A DNA stretch of 64,000 bases from Nitrososphaerota archaeon (GTDB taxonomy: Archaea > Thermoproteota > Nitrososphaeria > Nitrososphaerales > Gagatemarchaeaceae). This document shows positions 1 to 8,233 of the stretch, in pieces. A program made the position numbers and the translations under genes. The notes beneath the pieces are model-generated. The model was not told the origin of the DNA, did no database searches, and worked only from the letters and a program-made list of their open reading frames with translations. The stretch spans positions 186,001-250,000 of the forward strand of contig JAPCJI010000001.1 in the NCBI GenBank assembly GCA_027887005.1, given 5' to 3'. Numbering within the stretch: position 1 is the stretch's first letter; every line of letters starts with the position of its first letter.

Positions 1-13
1 TTAGACCTTGACA

Positions 14-1261
14 ATGAATCAGCACCGCAAGAGACTGCACGTTGTCATCTGTGGATATTATGGAAAGGGCAACCTCGGGGACGAAATCATACTCGAAACC
101 ATGCTTCGCTCAATGCGAGCAGCTTTCCCGGAAACGACTTTCGTCGTCTTCTCGGACAATCCACGGCAAACGTCTCAGAGCTTCGGCGTGGCAAGCGTGA
201 TGAAAAGGGGGAGCTGGTTCGATTGGCTGAGGCGAATCCGAGTTCTCATTTCCGCGGACCTGTTCATATTGGGCGGTGGTGGGATCCTAATGGATTATGG
301 CGCCTCAGCTGCGGTCTTGCTGAAAGGGCTTGAACCTCTGGACGTTGCACAGCTCCTTGGGGTCCCGACGATGACCTACGGAATAGGGGTGGGGGACGTG
401 TATACCGGAAAGGGGCAGGATGCCCTCAGGACGAGGTTGAATGAAACAAGTGTCGTCTGCGTACGTGACAGGGACTCTCAAGTAAGACTCGCCGAACTCG
501 GGGTCCAGAAGTGCGTTGTGACTGGCGATCCTGGAGTTACGATTTCCGACCAATTTGGGATTGGGTACGGACAGAGGGCCTTGCATGTTTCTTCGCCCCA
601 AGTCAGTGTCTTCCTGCGGCATTGGTTCGTGAATAAGGACGAAACCACAGACATCCGAACTTGGGAGCGCTTCGAGGACAACCTCGCGGAGTTTCTCGAC
701 ATCCTAGTTGAAACCCGTGCCGCATCAGTAGTCTTCGCGCCCATGCGGACCGTTTCGTCGAGGGACGACGATCGCGTTGTCGCAAAGGAGGTAGTTGATA
801 GGATGACCCAAAAGAAGGCCGCTACCATCCTCGAAGGCGAACCATCCACTAGCAAGTTGATGGAGCTCGTAAGCCAGAGCGACCTGGTCGTGGGGATGCG
901 ACTTCATTCTGTCATCTCGGCAGCGTCAGTCGGAACTCCCACGATCGCGGTAAGCTATGCCTCGAAAGTCGAGAGCTTCATGCAGTCGATTGGGGCGGCC
1001 GAGTGGGTACTCAGACCCGACCAGTGCTCCGTGGAAACGCTCCAAGGTCTATCAGAGAAGGTTTTCGCCGGGAACTATCCTAGGGAGACTTTACGGGTTG
1101 GCTTGGAGAAATTGAAGGAGTCAGAGAGACAGAATGTGGCTCATGCAGCCGACCTTTTGCTTCGAGCGGAAGGCCGACGGAGGAGGTTGTCAAAAGCAAT
1201 GGCAGGGCTGGGGATTGCGACCGGCGTGAAGAGGAGAAGGACGAATCAGAATGGAACCTGA
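14..1261 (+). CDS. Polysaccharide pyruvyl transferase family protein (CsaB-like)
   Basis: Predicted to transfer pyruvyl ketal groups from phosphoenolpyruvate onto a cell-surface sugar. The N-terminal half has the family pattern of a Rossmann-like strand followed by YGKGNLGDE (near residues 18-26), then FILGGGGILMDYG. The C-terminal half has VVGMRLHSVISAASVGTP, the family's conserved GxRxH-type segment. The length of about 415 residues is normal. I chose the ATG at 14; a TTG six bases earlier is also open. It overlaps the next gene by 11 bases, so the two are probably translated together. The acceptor sugar cannot be read from sequence. Nothing upstream is visible. Confidence 0.85.
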   Translation: MNQHRKRLHVVICGYYGKGNLGDEIILETMLRSMRAAFPETTFVVFSDNPRQTSQSFGVASVMKRGSWFDWLRRIRVLISADLFILGGGGILMDYGASAAVLLKGLEPLDVAQLLGVPTMTYGIGVGDVYTGKGQDALRTRLNETSVVCVRDRDSQVRLAELGVQKCVVTGDPGVTISDQFGIGYGQRALHVSSPQVSVFLRHWFVNKDETTDIRTWERFEDNLAEFLDILVETRAASVVFAPMRTVSSRDDDRVVAKEVVDRMTQKKAATILEGEPSTSKLMELVSQSDLVVGMRLHSVISAASVGTPTIAVSYASKVESFMQSIGAAEWVLRPDQCSVETLQGLSEKVFAGNYPRETLRVGLEKLKESERQNVAHAADLLLRAEGRRRRLSKAMAGLGIATGVKRRRTNQNGT

Positions 1262-2639
1262 TCCCACATATCAGGCAGACTATTTCGACGATGATTCTAA
1301 TCATGACAAGTTCATCGAGCTTGAGAGCACCCAGGTCCATTCCGGCACCGTTCTTTTCAGAGTCTCATACCACGAGTCTCTCAGCAGGTACCTTACCACC
1401 GGGCTCTTCTACCTGAACTATGATTTCCCCCTAGAATCAGTTCCCCCCTCCATTCTGTCGATCCCTCTCTTGGGTTTGCTCCTGCCATTCGGATGGTTGA
1501 CGGGTGCGGAGGTTCGGGTGGGAGACGTTGACGCCAAGTATCTAGACTCGCTGCCGGAAGTGGCCCTGGAGTTCAAGAAGATGTTCCCAACGATGAACTT
1601 CTCGGGGAAAATCCGGGCGCACCCTGTCAAGAACGACTCGGAGTGGCGCCAAGATAGTTATTGCCTCCTGTACAGCGGGGGAGTTGACTCCACGTGTTCT
1701 CTTATCCGGAACTATGAGAAGAGGCCGTCACTAATGACCGTAAGGGGGACCCCCGACATCCGCCTCCATGAAGAGCAGTATTGGACTCGGGTGAGGGGAC
1801 GGATCCAACCTTTCATCAAGAGCATGGGGCTGGAGGCTCACGTTGTGGAGACCAATGCCATAGACATGGTCAACCTAGCGGCTTTGAAAGCTGATTACAA
1901 GGGGCTGGTTAGGCATGGCTGGTGGGAGGAACTCGCCCATGGCTTGTTCCTTTTAGGCGCATGCGCACCTTACACCTTCCACAACCAAATTGGCAGCGTC
2001 ATGATAGCCGCGTCATATACGAAGAAGAACCAAGAACCGTGGGGGTCCAGTCCAATGACCGACGAAAAGGTTAGGTGGGGAGGGACTCGGGTAATCCACG
2101 ATTCCTACGACCTTAGCAAGGTAGAAAAAATTTCCCAAGTCCTCGTTCCATTCATGAGGAACCGCGGCAGCCCGATTCCACTCAGGGTTTGCACCGGGAA
2201 GAGGGGAGCAAGGCTCGCGAGCAACCAGCTGAACTGCGGGCAGTGCGCCAAATGCATGGCGATTGAACTTTCCCTAATAGTCTCTGGGGTTGACGCGGGC
2301 CAAAACGGATTCGACATTTCCCCCCCTACCCTAATGGTGCTAAGACAGAATCTCGAGGCCGGGTGGTTCGGCCCGAAGGACTATCCAATCCCCTGGAGAT
2401 TCATCAAGGAAAACATTAGCTCTACACCGGAAAGTGTCGTTGCCGGGCACCCCGGACTTGGCGAGTTCCTTGACTGGCTAGCGGACTGGGATGAGAGGCC
2501 GACGAAGAAAAGAAGGCGCTACGCGGACAAGGTGGCGCCTCCAGGTAGCCGGCGGAGGGACTTCGCCAGCGCGATCTTAGGGAAGAAGGGGAAGCTGGAA
2601 CCAGGCGTCATGAATGCGGATGTCGGGCAGCATGCCTAA
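1251..2639 (+). CDS. PP-loop ATP pyrophosphatase-like protein
   Basis: Residues 142-147 read SGGVDS, the ATP-binding PP-loop of N-type ATP pyrophosphatases (the QueC, asparagine synthetase and tRNA thiolation superfamily). A later cysteine cluster, NCGQCAKC near residue 347, could bind zinc or an iron-sulfur centre. These enzymes adenylate a substrate before an amide, thiol or ring-forming step; the substrate here is unknown. It overlaps the pyruvyl transferase by 11 bases. That context suggests a role in surface-glycan or capsule chemistry, which is inference. The C-terminal 60 residues are basic and low in complexity. Confidence 0.75.
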   Translation: MEPDPTYQADYFDDDSNHDKFIELESTQVHSGTVLFRVSYHESLSRYLTTGLFYLNYDFPLESVPPSILSIPLLGLLLPFGWLTGAEVRVGDVDAKYLDSLPEVALEFKKMFPTMNFSGKIRAHPVKNDSEWRQDSYCLLYSGGVDSTCSLIRNYEKRPSLMTVRGTPDIRLHEEQYWTRVRGRIQPFIKSMGLEAHVVETNAIDMVNLAALKADYKGLVRHGWWEELAHGLFLLGACAPYTFHNQIGSVMIAASYTKKNQEPWGSSPMTDEKVRWGGTRVIHDSYDLSKVEKISQVLVPFMRNRGSPIPLRVCTGKRGARLASNQLNCGQCAKCMAIELSLIVSGVDAGQNGFDISPPTLMVLRQNLEAGWFGPKDYPIPWRFIKENISSTPESVVAGHPGLGEFLDWLADWDERPTKKRRRYADKVAPPGSRRRDFASAILGKKGKLEPGVMNADVGQHA

Positions 2640-2769
2640 CACGAGGCCTTGGCCAAATACCACTCGTAGTCAAAGAGAATCTTGGTCAGGCAAGGTCTTG
2701 AGCCAGATGCATACGGGATTTGGCTATTCGGTCTGTCTTCCCTGACGCCCCTTGCGGTGTTTGCCCAGT

Positions 2770-3498
2770 CTAGGCTCGGATCCCCGCTGGATGACTAAAG
2801 GCCACCTTTCGCGCCAGAAACAGGATCGAGATTGAGAGCAGGAGTACCGGCACGAGGCCCAGAGGGAACTCGGGAACGCCCGGCGCACATTCCGCGGCGC
2901 TACAGGTACCATGCGTAGTCGTGGTCGTCTGGGTAACAATTACCAAGTTGGAACCCGCCGTCGAGCTGGATTGAGTATTCACCGTGGTGGTGGACTGGTC
3001 TGGCGCTCCGAACAACCCCGTGGAGGTGCCAGCAACGCTTGTCTGAATTTGTTCCGTGCTAGTGCCTACGGTGCTTGTCTGGACATGCTGAGTGGAAGTG
3101 GTCTCAGTCGAGGCTGAGCTCGTCAGAGCGGTTCCTTGACTGGTGCTCACGTCGGTCGTTGTCGCGACGACAGTCGTACTGCCGTGCGAATCGGAGGTTG
3201 AACCTACAGAATCGCTGCTATCGGTCGACGTTGCGGTAGAGGAAACGGATTGGGCGCTCGTGTCCGAACCGGTGGATTGCTGGGTACTTGTGGTCGAGTC
3301 AGGCGAGTGGGCTACAGTCGTTGTTGAACCAGAGGGGTGTGGGGTGGTAGTTGTCAAACCGGAGGGGAGTGAGTTGGTCGCAGAGTTGGAAGATCCTGCA
3401 GGCAATCCGGAACCCAGGGCGAGGAAGAACGCGATCGCCAAGAGGAAGAAAGCGAATGAAGTAATGATTACTGACCGGCGCGACTTGCTCAACGACAT
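2770..3498 (-). CDS. Ser/Thr-rich secreted protein with PEFP-type C-terminal sorting signal
   Basis: An N-terminal signal sequence (about residues 8-32) is followed by about 170 residues made almost only of Ser, Thr, Gln and Gly, a mucin-like stalk that could be heavily O-glycosylated. The C-terminus carries the tripartite pattern of archaeosortase targets: GVPEFPLG, a hydrophobic span, then a short basic tail with RK. A CSAAEC pair lies just before it. It is divergent from the archaeosortase gene 163 bases away, so it is probably that enzyme's cognate substrate. Expected location is the cell surface after cleavage and attachment at the tail. No enzymatic domain is seen. Confidence 0.75.
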   Translation of the reverse strand: MSLSKSRRSVIITSFAFFLLAIAFFLALGSGLPAGSSNSATNSLPSGLTTTTPHPSGSTTTVAHSPDSTTSTQQSTGSDTSAQSVSSTATSTDSSDSVGSTSDSHGSTTVVATTTDVSTSQGTALTSSASTETTSTQHVQTSTVGTSTEQIQTSVAGTSTGLFGAPDQSTTTVNTQSSSTAGSNLVIVTQTTTTTHGTCSAAECAPGVPEFPLGLVPVLLLSISILFLARKVAFSHPAGIRA

Positions 3499-3661
3499 GC
3501 AGGAGTGTCGCTCTAATCAGTATAAGCATTTGGGATTATTTGGCAATTGAAATATGGCTTTTCGTTGGTTCAAGTCTAGAAGTTGCGACCCCCTTACACC
3601 ACTTGGAGGCCTCCCCTTCACCAGTTAATTCCAACGGAATGAGAACTATGTTTCGTGGATT

Positions 3662-4588
3662 TTGTCCGTCCACGCTTTTATAGGAAGTCAGCCCCTTTCA
3701 TACGAAGCTACCACGATCAAGCTTACACGAGCTCACGCATTCGTCCTGAGCATAGCCGCCACTTTCCTGCTGCCGCTGGCGATTCCGGGCGTGGGCCTGG
3801 ATTACGAGTTCTTCATCATAACCGTGTTAGTCCTGCTCGCCTGGTTCATTTTCAGGTGGGACAGGATTAAGGAGATTTCCCGGCGGTCTGGGAAGGCTGA
3901 AGTCTTCTTGGGTTCTACCCTGATTGTTGCGGACTACGCTTTCAACGCGCTTAGGCAGTCGAGCGTAGGAATCGTCGACCTTCTCGTAATCTTTGTCGGG
4001 GCTATTATCGCCTCATACGGGATCAGGTCTCTGAAGTTCTTCTGGGTCCCGGCCACCTATGGGATAATCCTCTTGCTCGGCTATCAGATCGAAAGCCTCA
4101 CTCCGAACTACGTCGTTCTGCAGAGCTGGTTGGCCGGGGTCATGGCGTCGATCCTTAACGCAGTGGGTGTCGGCTCCACGGCCACGGGTCACGTTGTCTC
4201 TATGACCGCGCCCGATGGCACGCGATTGTTGCTAGACGTATCGGGGCCATGTACCGGGTTGCAAGGGATCCTCGCCTTCGGCATGCTCTCCACGCTGGCT
4301 CTGCTAGACCTAAAGCCTAAGATGTCTCGGACAATCCCGATTTTCGCCATCGGTTTTGCGGGAGCTTTTCTGGTCAATATCGTCAGGCTCCTTGCGATGT
4401 TCTTGACCTACGAGTATTTGGGCGTCGACGCAGGGGCCTTCGTGCACATTTACATTGGGTACTTCGTGTTCATTGTGTGGGTCGTGGCTTTCTGGGCGAT
4501 CGCTTACAGGTACCTGGGTCCCGTTACGAGTCCTACAGCACAGCCCGCCTCTATGCCAAGTCTACTAGACTCAGGCAACCCGGTCTGA
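3662..4588 (+). CDS. Archaeosortase/exosortase family transpeptidase
   Basis: A polytopic membrane protein of 308 residues with about eight transmembrane segments. It carries the family's active-site layout: Cys197 in SGPCTGLQG, Arg242 in NIVRLLAMF, and His262 in FVHIYIGYF. Archaeosortases cut proteins with PGF-, PEF- or related C-terminal tails and move them to an anchor. Two PEFP-tailed proteins lie in this window (2770-3498 and 20953-22185). The start is uncertain: TTG at 3662 is the first possible one, but a TATA-like TTTTATA lies inside codons 5-7, and no ATG or GTG follows before the first membrane helix. Confidence 0.85.
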   Translation: MSVHAFIGSQPLSYEATTIKLTRAHAFVLSIAATFLLPLAIPGVGLDYEFFIITVLVLLAWFIFRWDRIKEISRRSGKAEVFLGSTLIVADYAFNALRQSSVGIVDLLVIFVGAIIASYGIRSLKFFWVPATYGIILLLGYQIESLTPNYVVLQSWLAGVMASILNAVGVGSTATGHVVSMTAPDGTRLLLDVSGPCTGLQGILAFGMLSTLALLDLKPKMSRTIPIFAIGFAGAFLVNIVRLLAMFLTYEYLGVDAGAFVHIYIGYFVFIVWVVAFWAIAYRYLGPVTSPTAQPASMPSLLDSGNPV

Positions 4589-4804
4589 AGACGATCGCCG
4601 CCGACGCTTCGCGAGGCAGTTCTTGGTCAGGTTACTAGTCACGGCGATCGTGACTTCGCAATAACCTATCTGGAAGGAATATTATTGTGTTAATCATCCT
4701 AGCGATGACTGACCCGAGAAGTGCGGCCCACCATTAGATGAGGTTGGAGACTTCCCCTATGCAGTCAATCGACTTTACACTGCACGGAACCGGCGGGTCT
4801 CTTG

Positions 4805-4812
4805 TTTAAATA
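4805..4812 (+). promoter_or_regulatory. TATA box of the CBS/zinc protein
   Basis: TTTAAATA is centred about 26 bases before ATG 4834, so the transcript is probably leaderless. This favours ATG 4834 over the ATG six bases earlier. Confidence 0.6.
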
Positions 4813-4827
4813 AATCCCGAAGGACTG

Positions 4828-5403
4828 ATGGCCATGGTTCTTGACCTCCCGACAGGCAACATAGCCAGGCGCGAACTAATCAAGATCGACGAGGACAAGT
4901 CGGTCTTTGACGCAGCCAAGATGATAGTCGAGAACAACAGGGGTAGTGTTCTGGTCACCAGGGGAGGCGAGAGCATCGGGATACTGACTGAAAGGGACGT
5001 GATGAGAAAGGTGGTCGCCAGATCCCTGGACCCGAAGTCCGTCAAGGTGAAGGAAGTGATGACATCTCCTCCGGTGACAATCGACAAGGACAGGCCGCTC
5101 CGCGAAGCTGTAGAAGTAATGAACAGGAAGAAAATCAGGAGAATGCTCGTAACGGAGAAGGGCAAGATCATTGGCGTCTTCACCATCAGGGATGTCGTCA
5201 AACACATGAGGACTTGCACCTACTGCGGCAAGGAGATCAGGTCGATCCTGGAGAGTGAGAAGCCCGAGCCCTACGCCGAGTGCGAGTGTGGATCCAGGTA
5301 TCACAGGAATTGCGTCGAGACTGTGGTGAATTGCCTGAACTGCGGAAGAACGTTAGTCACGAGCGTTTCATATCCAGAGCCGTCAGAGACGTTCAGCGGC
5401 TAA
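4828..5403 (+). CDS. CBS-pair protein with C-terminal zinc-binding domain
   Basis: Residues 10-130 form two CBS motifs, each with the typical ILTERDVMRKV or VFTIRDVVKHM ending; such pairs bind adenine nucleotides and act as energy sensors. The C-terminal 60 residues hold four Cys clusters (CTYC, CEC, HRNC, CLNC) that look like a RING-type or double zinc ribbon. The protein is soluble, 191 residues from ATG 4828, or 189 if the leaderless ATG 4834 is used. CBS plus zinc proteins are common in archaea as regulators, but the target here is unknown. Flanking genes give no clear clue. Confidence 0.85.
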   Translation: MAMVLDLPTGNIARRELIKIDEDKSVFDAAKMIVENNRGSVLVTRGGESIGILTERDVMRKVVARSLDPKSVKVKEVMTSPPVTIDKDRPLREAVEVMNRKKIRRMLVTEKGKIIGVFTIRDVVKHMRTCTYCGKEIRSILESEKPEPYAECECGSRYHRNCVETVVNCLNCGRTLVTSVSYPEPSETFSG

Positions 5404-5499
5404 GGGTGTCTCCTTCATCTCCTTACCCTCCAAGCGCGAGCATAGGATTCGCAAACCTGGGAGAGAAATCCTTCTCGTCGGGAGACATAGTTGAGGAAT

Positions 5500-5592
5500 A
5501 GGCGCCCGGTTGGGCCTTGAAATTCTAGGCGGGCGCCCTCTACAGACTTGGCGAGCGAGGGCGCCCTCGAATATTCGATGGCGCCCTCTCGG
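5500..5592. repeat. Family B dispersed repeat, cluster of three GGCGCC motifs
   Basis: Contains GGCGCCC-GGTTGGGCCTTG and a second unit GGGCGCCCTCGAATATTC followed by GATGGCGCCC. The second unit is matched at 18536-18562. It fills most of the gap between the CBS gene and the YbjQ gene. Confidence 0.6.
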
Positions 5593-5652
5593 TTGCCACG
5601 GTAAGTTTCACCGTGTTTATCTACGAGGGTTCCTCGGAAGAATCGGTAACCG

Positions 5653-6048
5653 TTGAAATCCCCCACCGTGCCGGAGCCGTTCACGCCCCCGCCTGACATA
5701 TTCCTCGTGACGACGCCGTTCGTATCAGGGTATCACGTGACTCGTGTCGTTGGTGCGACATTTGGGTTAATCGTAAGGTCCAGGGGACTGGGGCAGAACA
5801 TATGGGCCTTCTTCCGGGCCTGGGGTGGCGGGGAAATCAAGGTGTATACGGAGCTCCTCGAGCAAGTACGTCATCAAGCCCTCCAACGCCTCGCCGATCA
5901 TGCAAATAGCCTAGGAGCAAACGCAGTCGTCTCCATTGGTTTTGACACATCAGAGATGGGCGGAGCGATGACGGAGGTTCTCGCCTACGGGACCGCGGTG
6001 GTTGTGGAGAAAGACGCCCAACCTGCACAGCCCGTTGCCCTTCACTGA
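5653..6048 (+). CDS. YbjQ family (DUF74) protein
   Basis: The central 90 residues match the YbjQ pattern: VTTPFVSGYHVTRVVG, then a GLGQNIWAFFRAW loop, GGGEIKVYTELLEQVR, and ANSLGANAVVSIGFDTSEMG. These small soluble proteins form pentamers and are called putative heavy-metal-binding, but their role is not settled. The start is TTG 5653; a GTG at 5668 would also leave the domain whole. The last 15 residues are not part of the family core. Confidence 0.85.
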   Translation: MKSPTVPEPFTPPPDIFLVTTPFVSGYHVTRVVGATFGLIVRSRGLGQNIWAFFRAWGGGEIKVYTELLEQVRHQALQRLADHANSLGANAVVSIGFDTSEMGGAMTEVLAYGTAVVVEKDAQPAQPVALH

Positions 6049-6050
6049 AA

Positions 6051-6087
6051 TGGCGCCCTGGCCGGGCCTTGTCATGAATGCTGGCCC
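6051..6087. repeat. Family B dispersed repeat
   Basis: GGCGCCCTGGCCGGGCCTTG followed by TCATGAATGCTGGCCCC, right after the YbjQ stop codon. The second GGCGCC end has decayed to TGGCCCC. Confidence 0.65.
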
Positions 6088-6140
6088 CTTGTAAGGACAA
6101 TCCATTTGATGCGATGCCAGGCGTCGGGGGCACTCCCATA

Positions 6141-6716
6141 TTACAGTAACCGGGCAGTCCGCTTGCTCCCGAGCACGTACCCAGCCGAGAGGCCGAATAG
6201 CGCCCCGCCAAGATGGGCGAGCCAGTCGACGTAGGAAAGCCCGAAGCTGCTGAAGACGAACACCAGGAGGAACCAGCTCAGCAGGCTGTAGTTGACCCGA
6301 CGCTGGACTGCGTAGTCTAGCGCCACCGCACCTGCGAGCAACCCGAAGATCCCTCCAGAGGCGCCGAAGCTTATCTCCCTGGGGCCGTTGAGGAGGCTGA
6401 ACAGGTTCCCCGCCAGCCCCGAGGTGACGAACACGGCATAGTATTCGGCCGGCGCTAACGCGTCAGACAGAAGCCCGTCGAGCCAGACCACGGCCAGGGC
6501 GTTGAACAAGACGTCTACGACTCCGAGCGAGTTTGGAAGGACGACCAGAAGGGAGGTGAACAGCTGCCAGTACCAGCCGCGATAGACGAGGGAGTTATCC
6601 TGGAGGAAGAGGTAGGTCAGTGGGACCCCCCCGAAGCTCACAAGCGAGGAGACCAGCCCGACGACGAGGCCTCCGACGATTCCCAGCGCAAGGTTCCTGC
6701 CCTGCTTTGAGACCAC
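6141..6716 (-). CDS. Rhomboid family intramembrane serine protease
   Basis: A protein of 191 residues with six predicted membrane helices. The catalytic Ser120 lies in SFGASGGIFG and the partner His168 in DWLAHLGGALFGLSAGY, the standard rhomboid dyad. It also has RGWYWQLFTS near residue 46, matching the conserved WR-type loop. Such enzymes cut single-span membrane proteins inside the bilayer. The start is GTG. Single-span substrates are plentiful in this window, but no direct link can be shown. Confidence 0.85.
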   Translation of the reverse strand: MVSKQGRNLALGIVGGLVVGLVSSLVSFGGVPLTYLFLQDNSLVYRGWYWQLFTSLLVVLPNSLGVVDVLFNALAVVWLDGLLSDALAPAEYYAVFVTSGLAGNLFSLLNGPREISFGASGGIFGLLAGAVALDYAVQRRVNYSLLSWFLLVFVFSSFGLSYVDWLAHLGGALFGLSAGYVLGSKRTARLL

Positions 6717-6860
6717 GCCCTAGGAGCGCCAGGAAGGGTGTTTAGGCGTTAGACCCACTGGGCCCCTGTTCGGGCCTTTCCGCTGTGCACGATGACTGCC
6801 AGTCATTTAGAACCACCACTGAAGGCTCGGTCCTAATGGGCGCAGGTTCTCTTCGGCTGA

Positions 6861-7118
6861 CTAGGTCGGTTTCTGCTCTGTGGAGTCTGGTACCGGCCCG
6901 GTGGGCATTTCTGGGATGTCAGTGATGGGTTCGGGGGGAGGAGTGGTCGCCATGGTGTACCCTATCCAGCCAAGGATGGCCAGCAGGGCGAACACCGCGA
7001 GGAAGGCGCTTATCTCGAGCACGAGCACAGTCCAGTACCATATCAGGAGCCCGTAGACGATTACTCCGATTATGCTTCCCGCGAGGATGCCTCCGCCGAT
7101 TAGCTTGTCGTTGGCCAA
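6861..7118 (-). CDS. Small two-helix membrane protein
   Basis: 85 residues with two hydrophobic helices (about 8-29 and 33-55), then a proline-rich acidic tail that is probably cytoplasmic. An ATG start and a clean upstream region support it as real. I do not recognise the family. Confidence 0.6.
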   Translation of the reverse strand: MANDKLIGGGILAGSIIGVIVYGLLIWYWTVLVLEISAFLAVFALLAILGWIGYTMATTPPPEPITDIPEMPTGPVPDSTEQKPT

Positions 7119-7434
7119 GGCTTGTAAGGCTGCTTCTCAACTTTAGGATATAATGCTTCCCTCCCGACTCCGATCCCGCTCCGCACGTCAGAGTCACAAT
7201 TGACGGGGGCCCACTGTTCTGTGGATTGAATGGGCTACGCCAGCGTGCGCATTGCGAGGAGCGTCAATCGGATGATACCGAAGGCCCGACGGGACATCAG
7301 GGTGGACTGGGAAACGTGGGCTCGGAGATGAAAGACTTCTCATCGCGTTGGTCTCTCCTGGCTAATCTAGTCGACGGGGGAACGACGATATGGAAGAATA
7401 ATCCCTACTGATACTTCCCAGAACGGAAAGAACG
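7119..7434. other. Intergenic region
   Basis: No convincing gene. It holds GGCCCGACGGGA near 7282, which matches the GGGCCCGACGGG half of repeat family A without its palindrome. Confidence 0.5.
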
Positions 7435-7442
7435 CTTTAATC
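7435..7442 (+). promoter_or_regulatory. TATA-like box upstream of TTG 7471
   Basis: CTTTAATC lies 29-36 bases before the TTG start, the same layout as the three cyclase genes. Confidence 0.5.
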
Positions 7443-7470
7443 GATTTCGAGAGGTCTGGAAGGACAGCGC

Positions 7471-8025
7471 TTGAAACGTCAAAGTGTCGGGTCAGCTGAC
7501 GGTCGACATAGGAAATCCAGCCCTCGCAGGACGATGAAACGGAAGGGTAAGGCAAAGACGACGATAATCTTTCCATTCTCTCCGGATTCAGTTCCAAGTT
7601 CCTCGAATCTGCCCTTCTCTGAAAAGAGTCCATATCAAGAGAGCGTTGAGTCTCAGAAACCTCAGGAACACGTATTTGGCACCCCCCAAGTCAAAGTTGG
7701 CTCCGAACCAGCCAATGCACCAGTGGTCGTAGCTCACGAGACTGCAACGGCTTCAAAGGAGACTAGCCCGCTTCCTTCCATCAGCTACAGCGAATGGCCC
7801 CCATCCTCTTCTCGGATGTCCGCCAGAGGCTTCTTCCAGGTGGGAAGCCTGATTCGACTTAGGCTGGGCGCGTTGGTCGGATGGACAAGTATAGCAGGAA
7901 CCGGAGCTCTCCTACTGCTAAACAGGGGAGGGCCGTTCCCGGCGACGCAACTTAGTGAACTCCTTGCGACCTGGGCAGGGGTATCCGGAATACTCTGGGT
8001 CGTCTCGGCGAGACTGAAGAAGTAA
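7471..8025 (+). CDS. Hypothetical protein with C-terminal membrane helices
   Basis: 184 residues. The first 115 are basic then Ser/Pro-rich and look disordered. Residues 125-180 hold two hydrophobic helices, VGWTSIAGTGALLLL and LLATWAGVSGILWVVSA. The TTG start is chosen because a TATA-like CTTTAATC sits at the usual distance. The family is not recognised. Confidence 0.45.
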   Translation: MKRQSVGSADGRHRKSSPRRTMKRKGKAKTTIIFPFSPDSVPSSSNLPFSEKSPYQESVESQKPQEHVFGTPQVKVGSEPANAPVVVAHETATASKETSPLPSISYSEWPPSSSRMSARGFFQVGSLIRLRLGALVGWTSIAGTGALLLLNRGGPFPATQLSELLATWAGVSGILWVVSARLKK

Positions 8026-8233
8026 GGCTAGCTGAGTCGCAGAAGCTCCAAACCCCTCTCAGCGGGCCTGGAGGGATTTGACCAGTTTGGTGTGCAAATC
8101 CATTCGTGCAATCCCGCGGGGAAGTCTTTGAAGGTCCCAGACAGACAGAATCAACCCATTTTATCCAAGAACCGAACTTGTCCTGAGTTCAACGGAAAGC
8201 GGGGGTCGCTGCCGCCGGATCGCTAGGGGTAAG

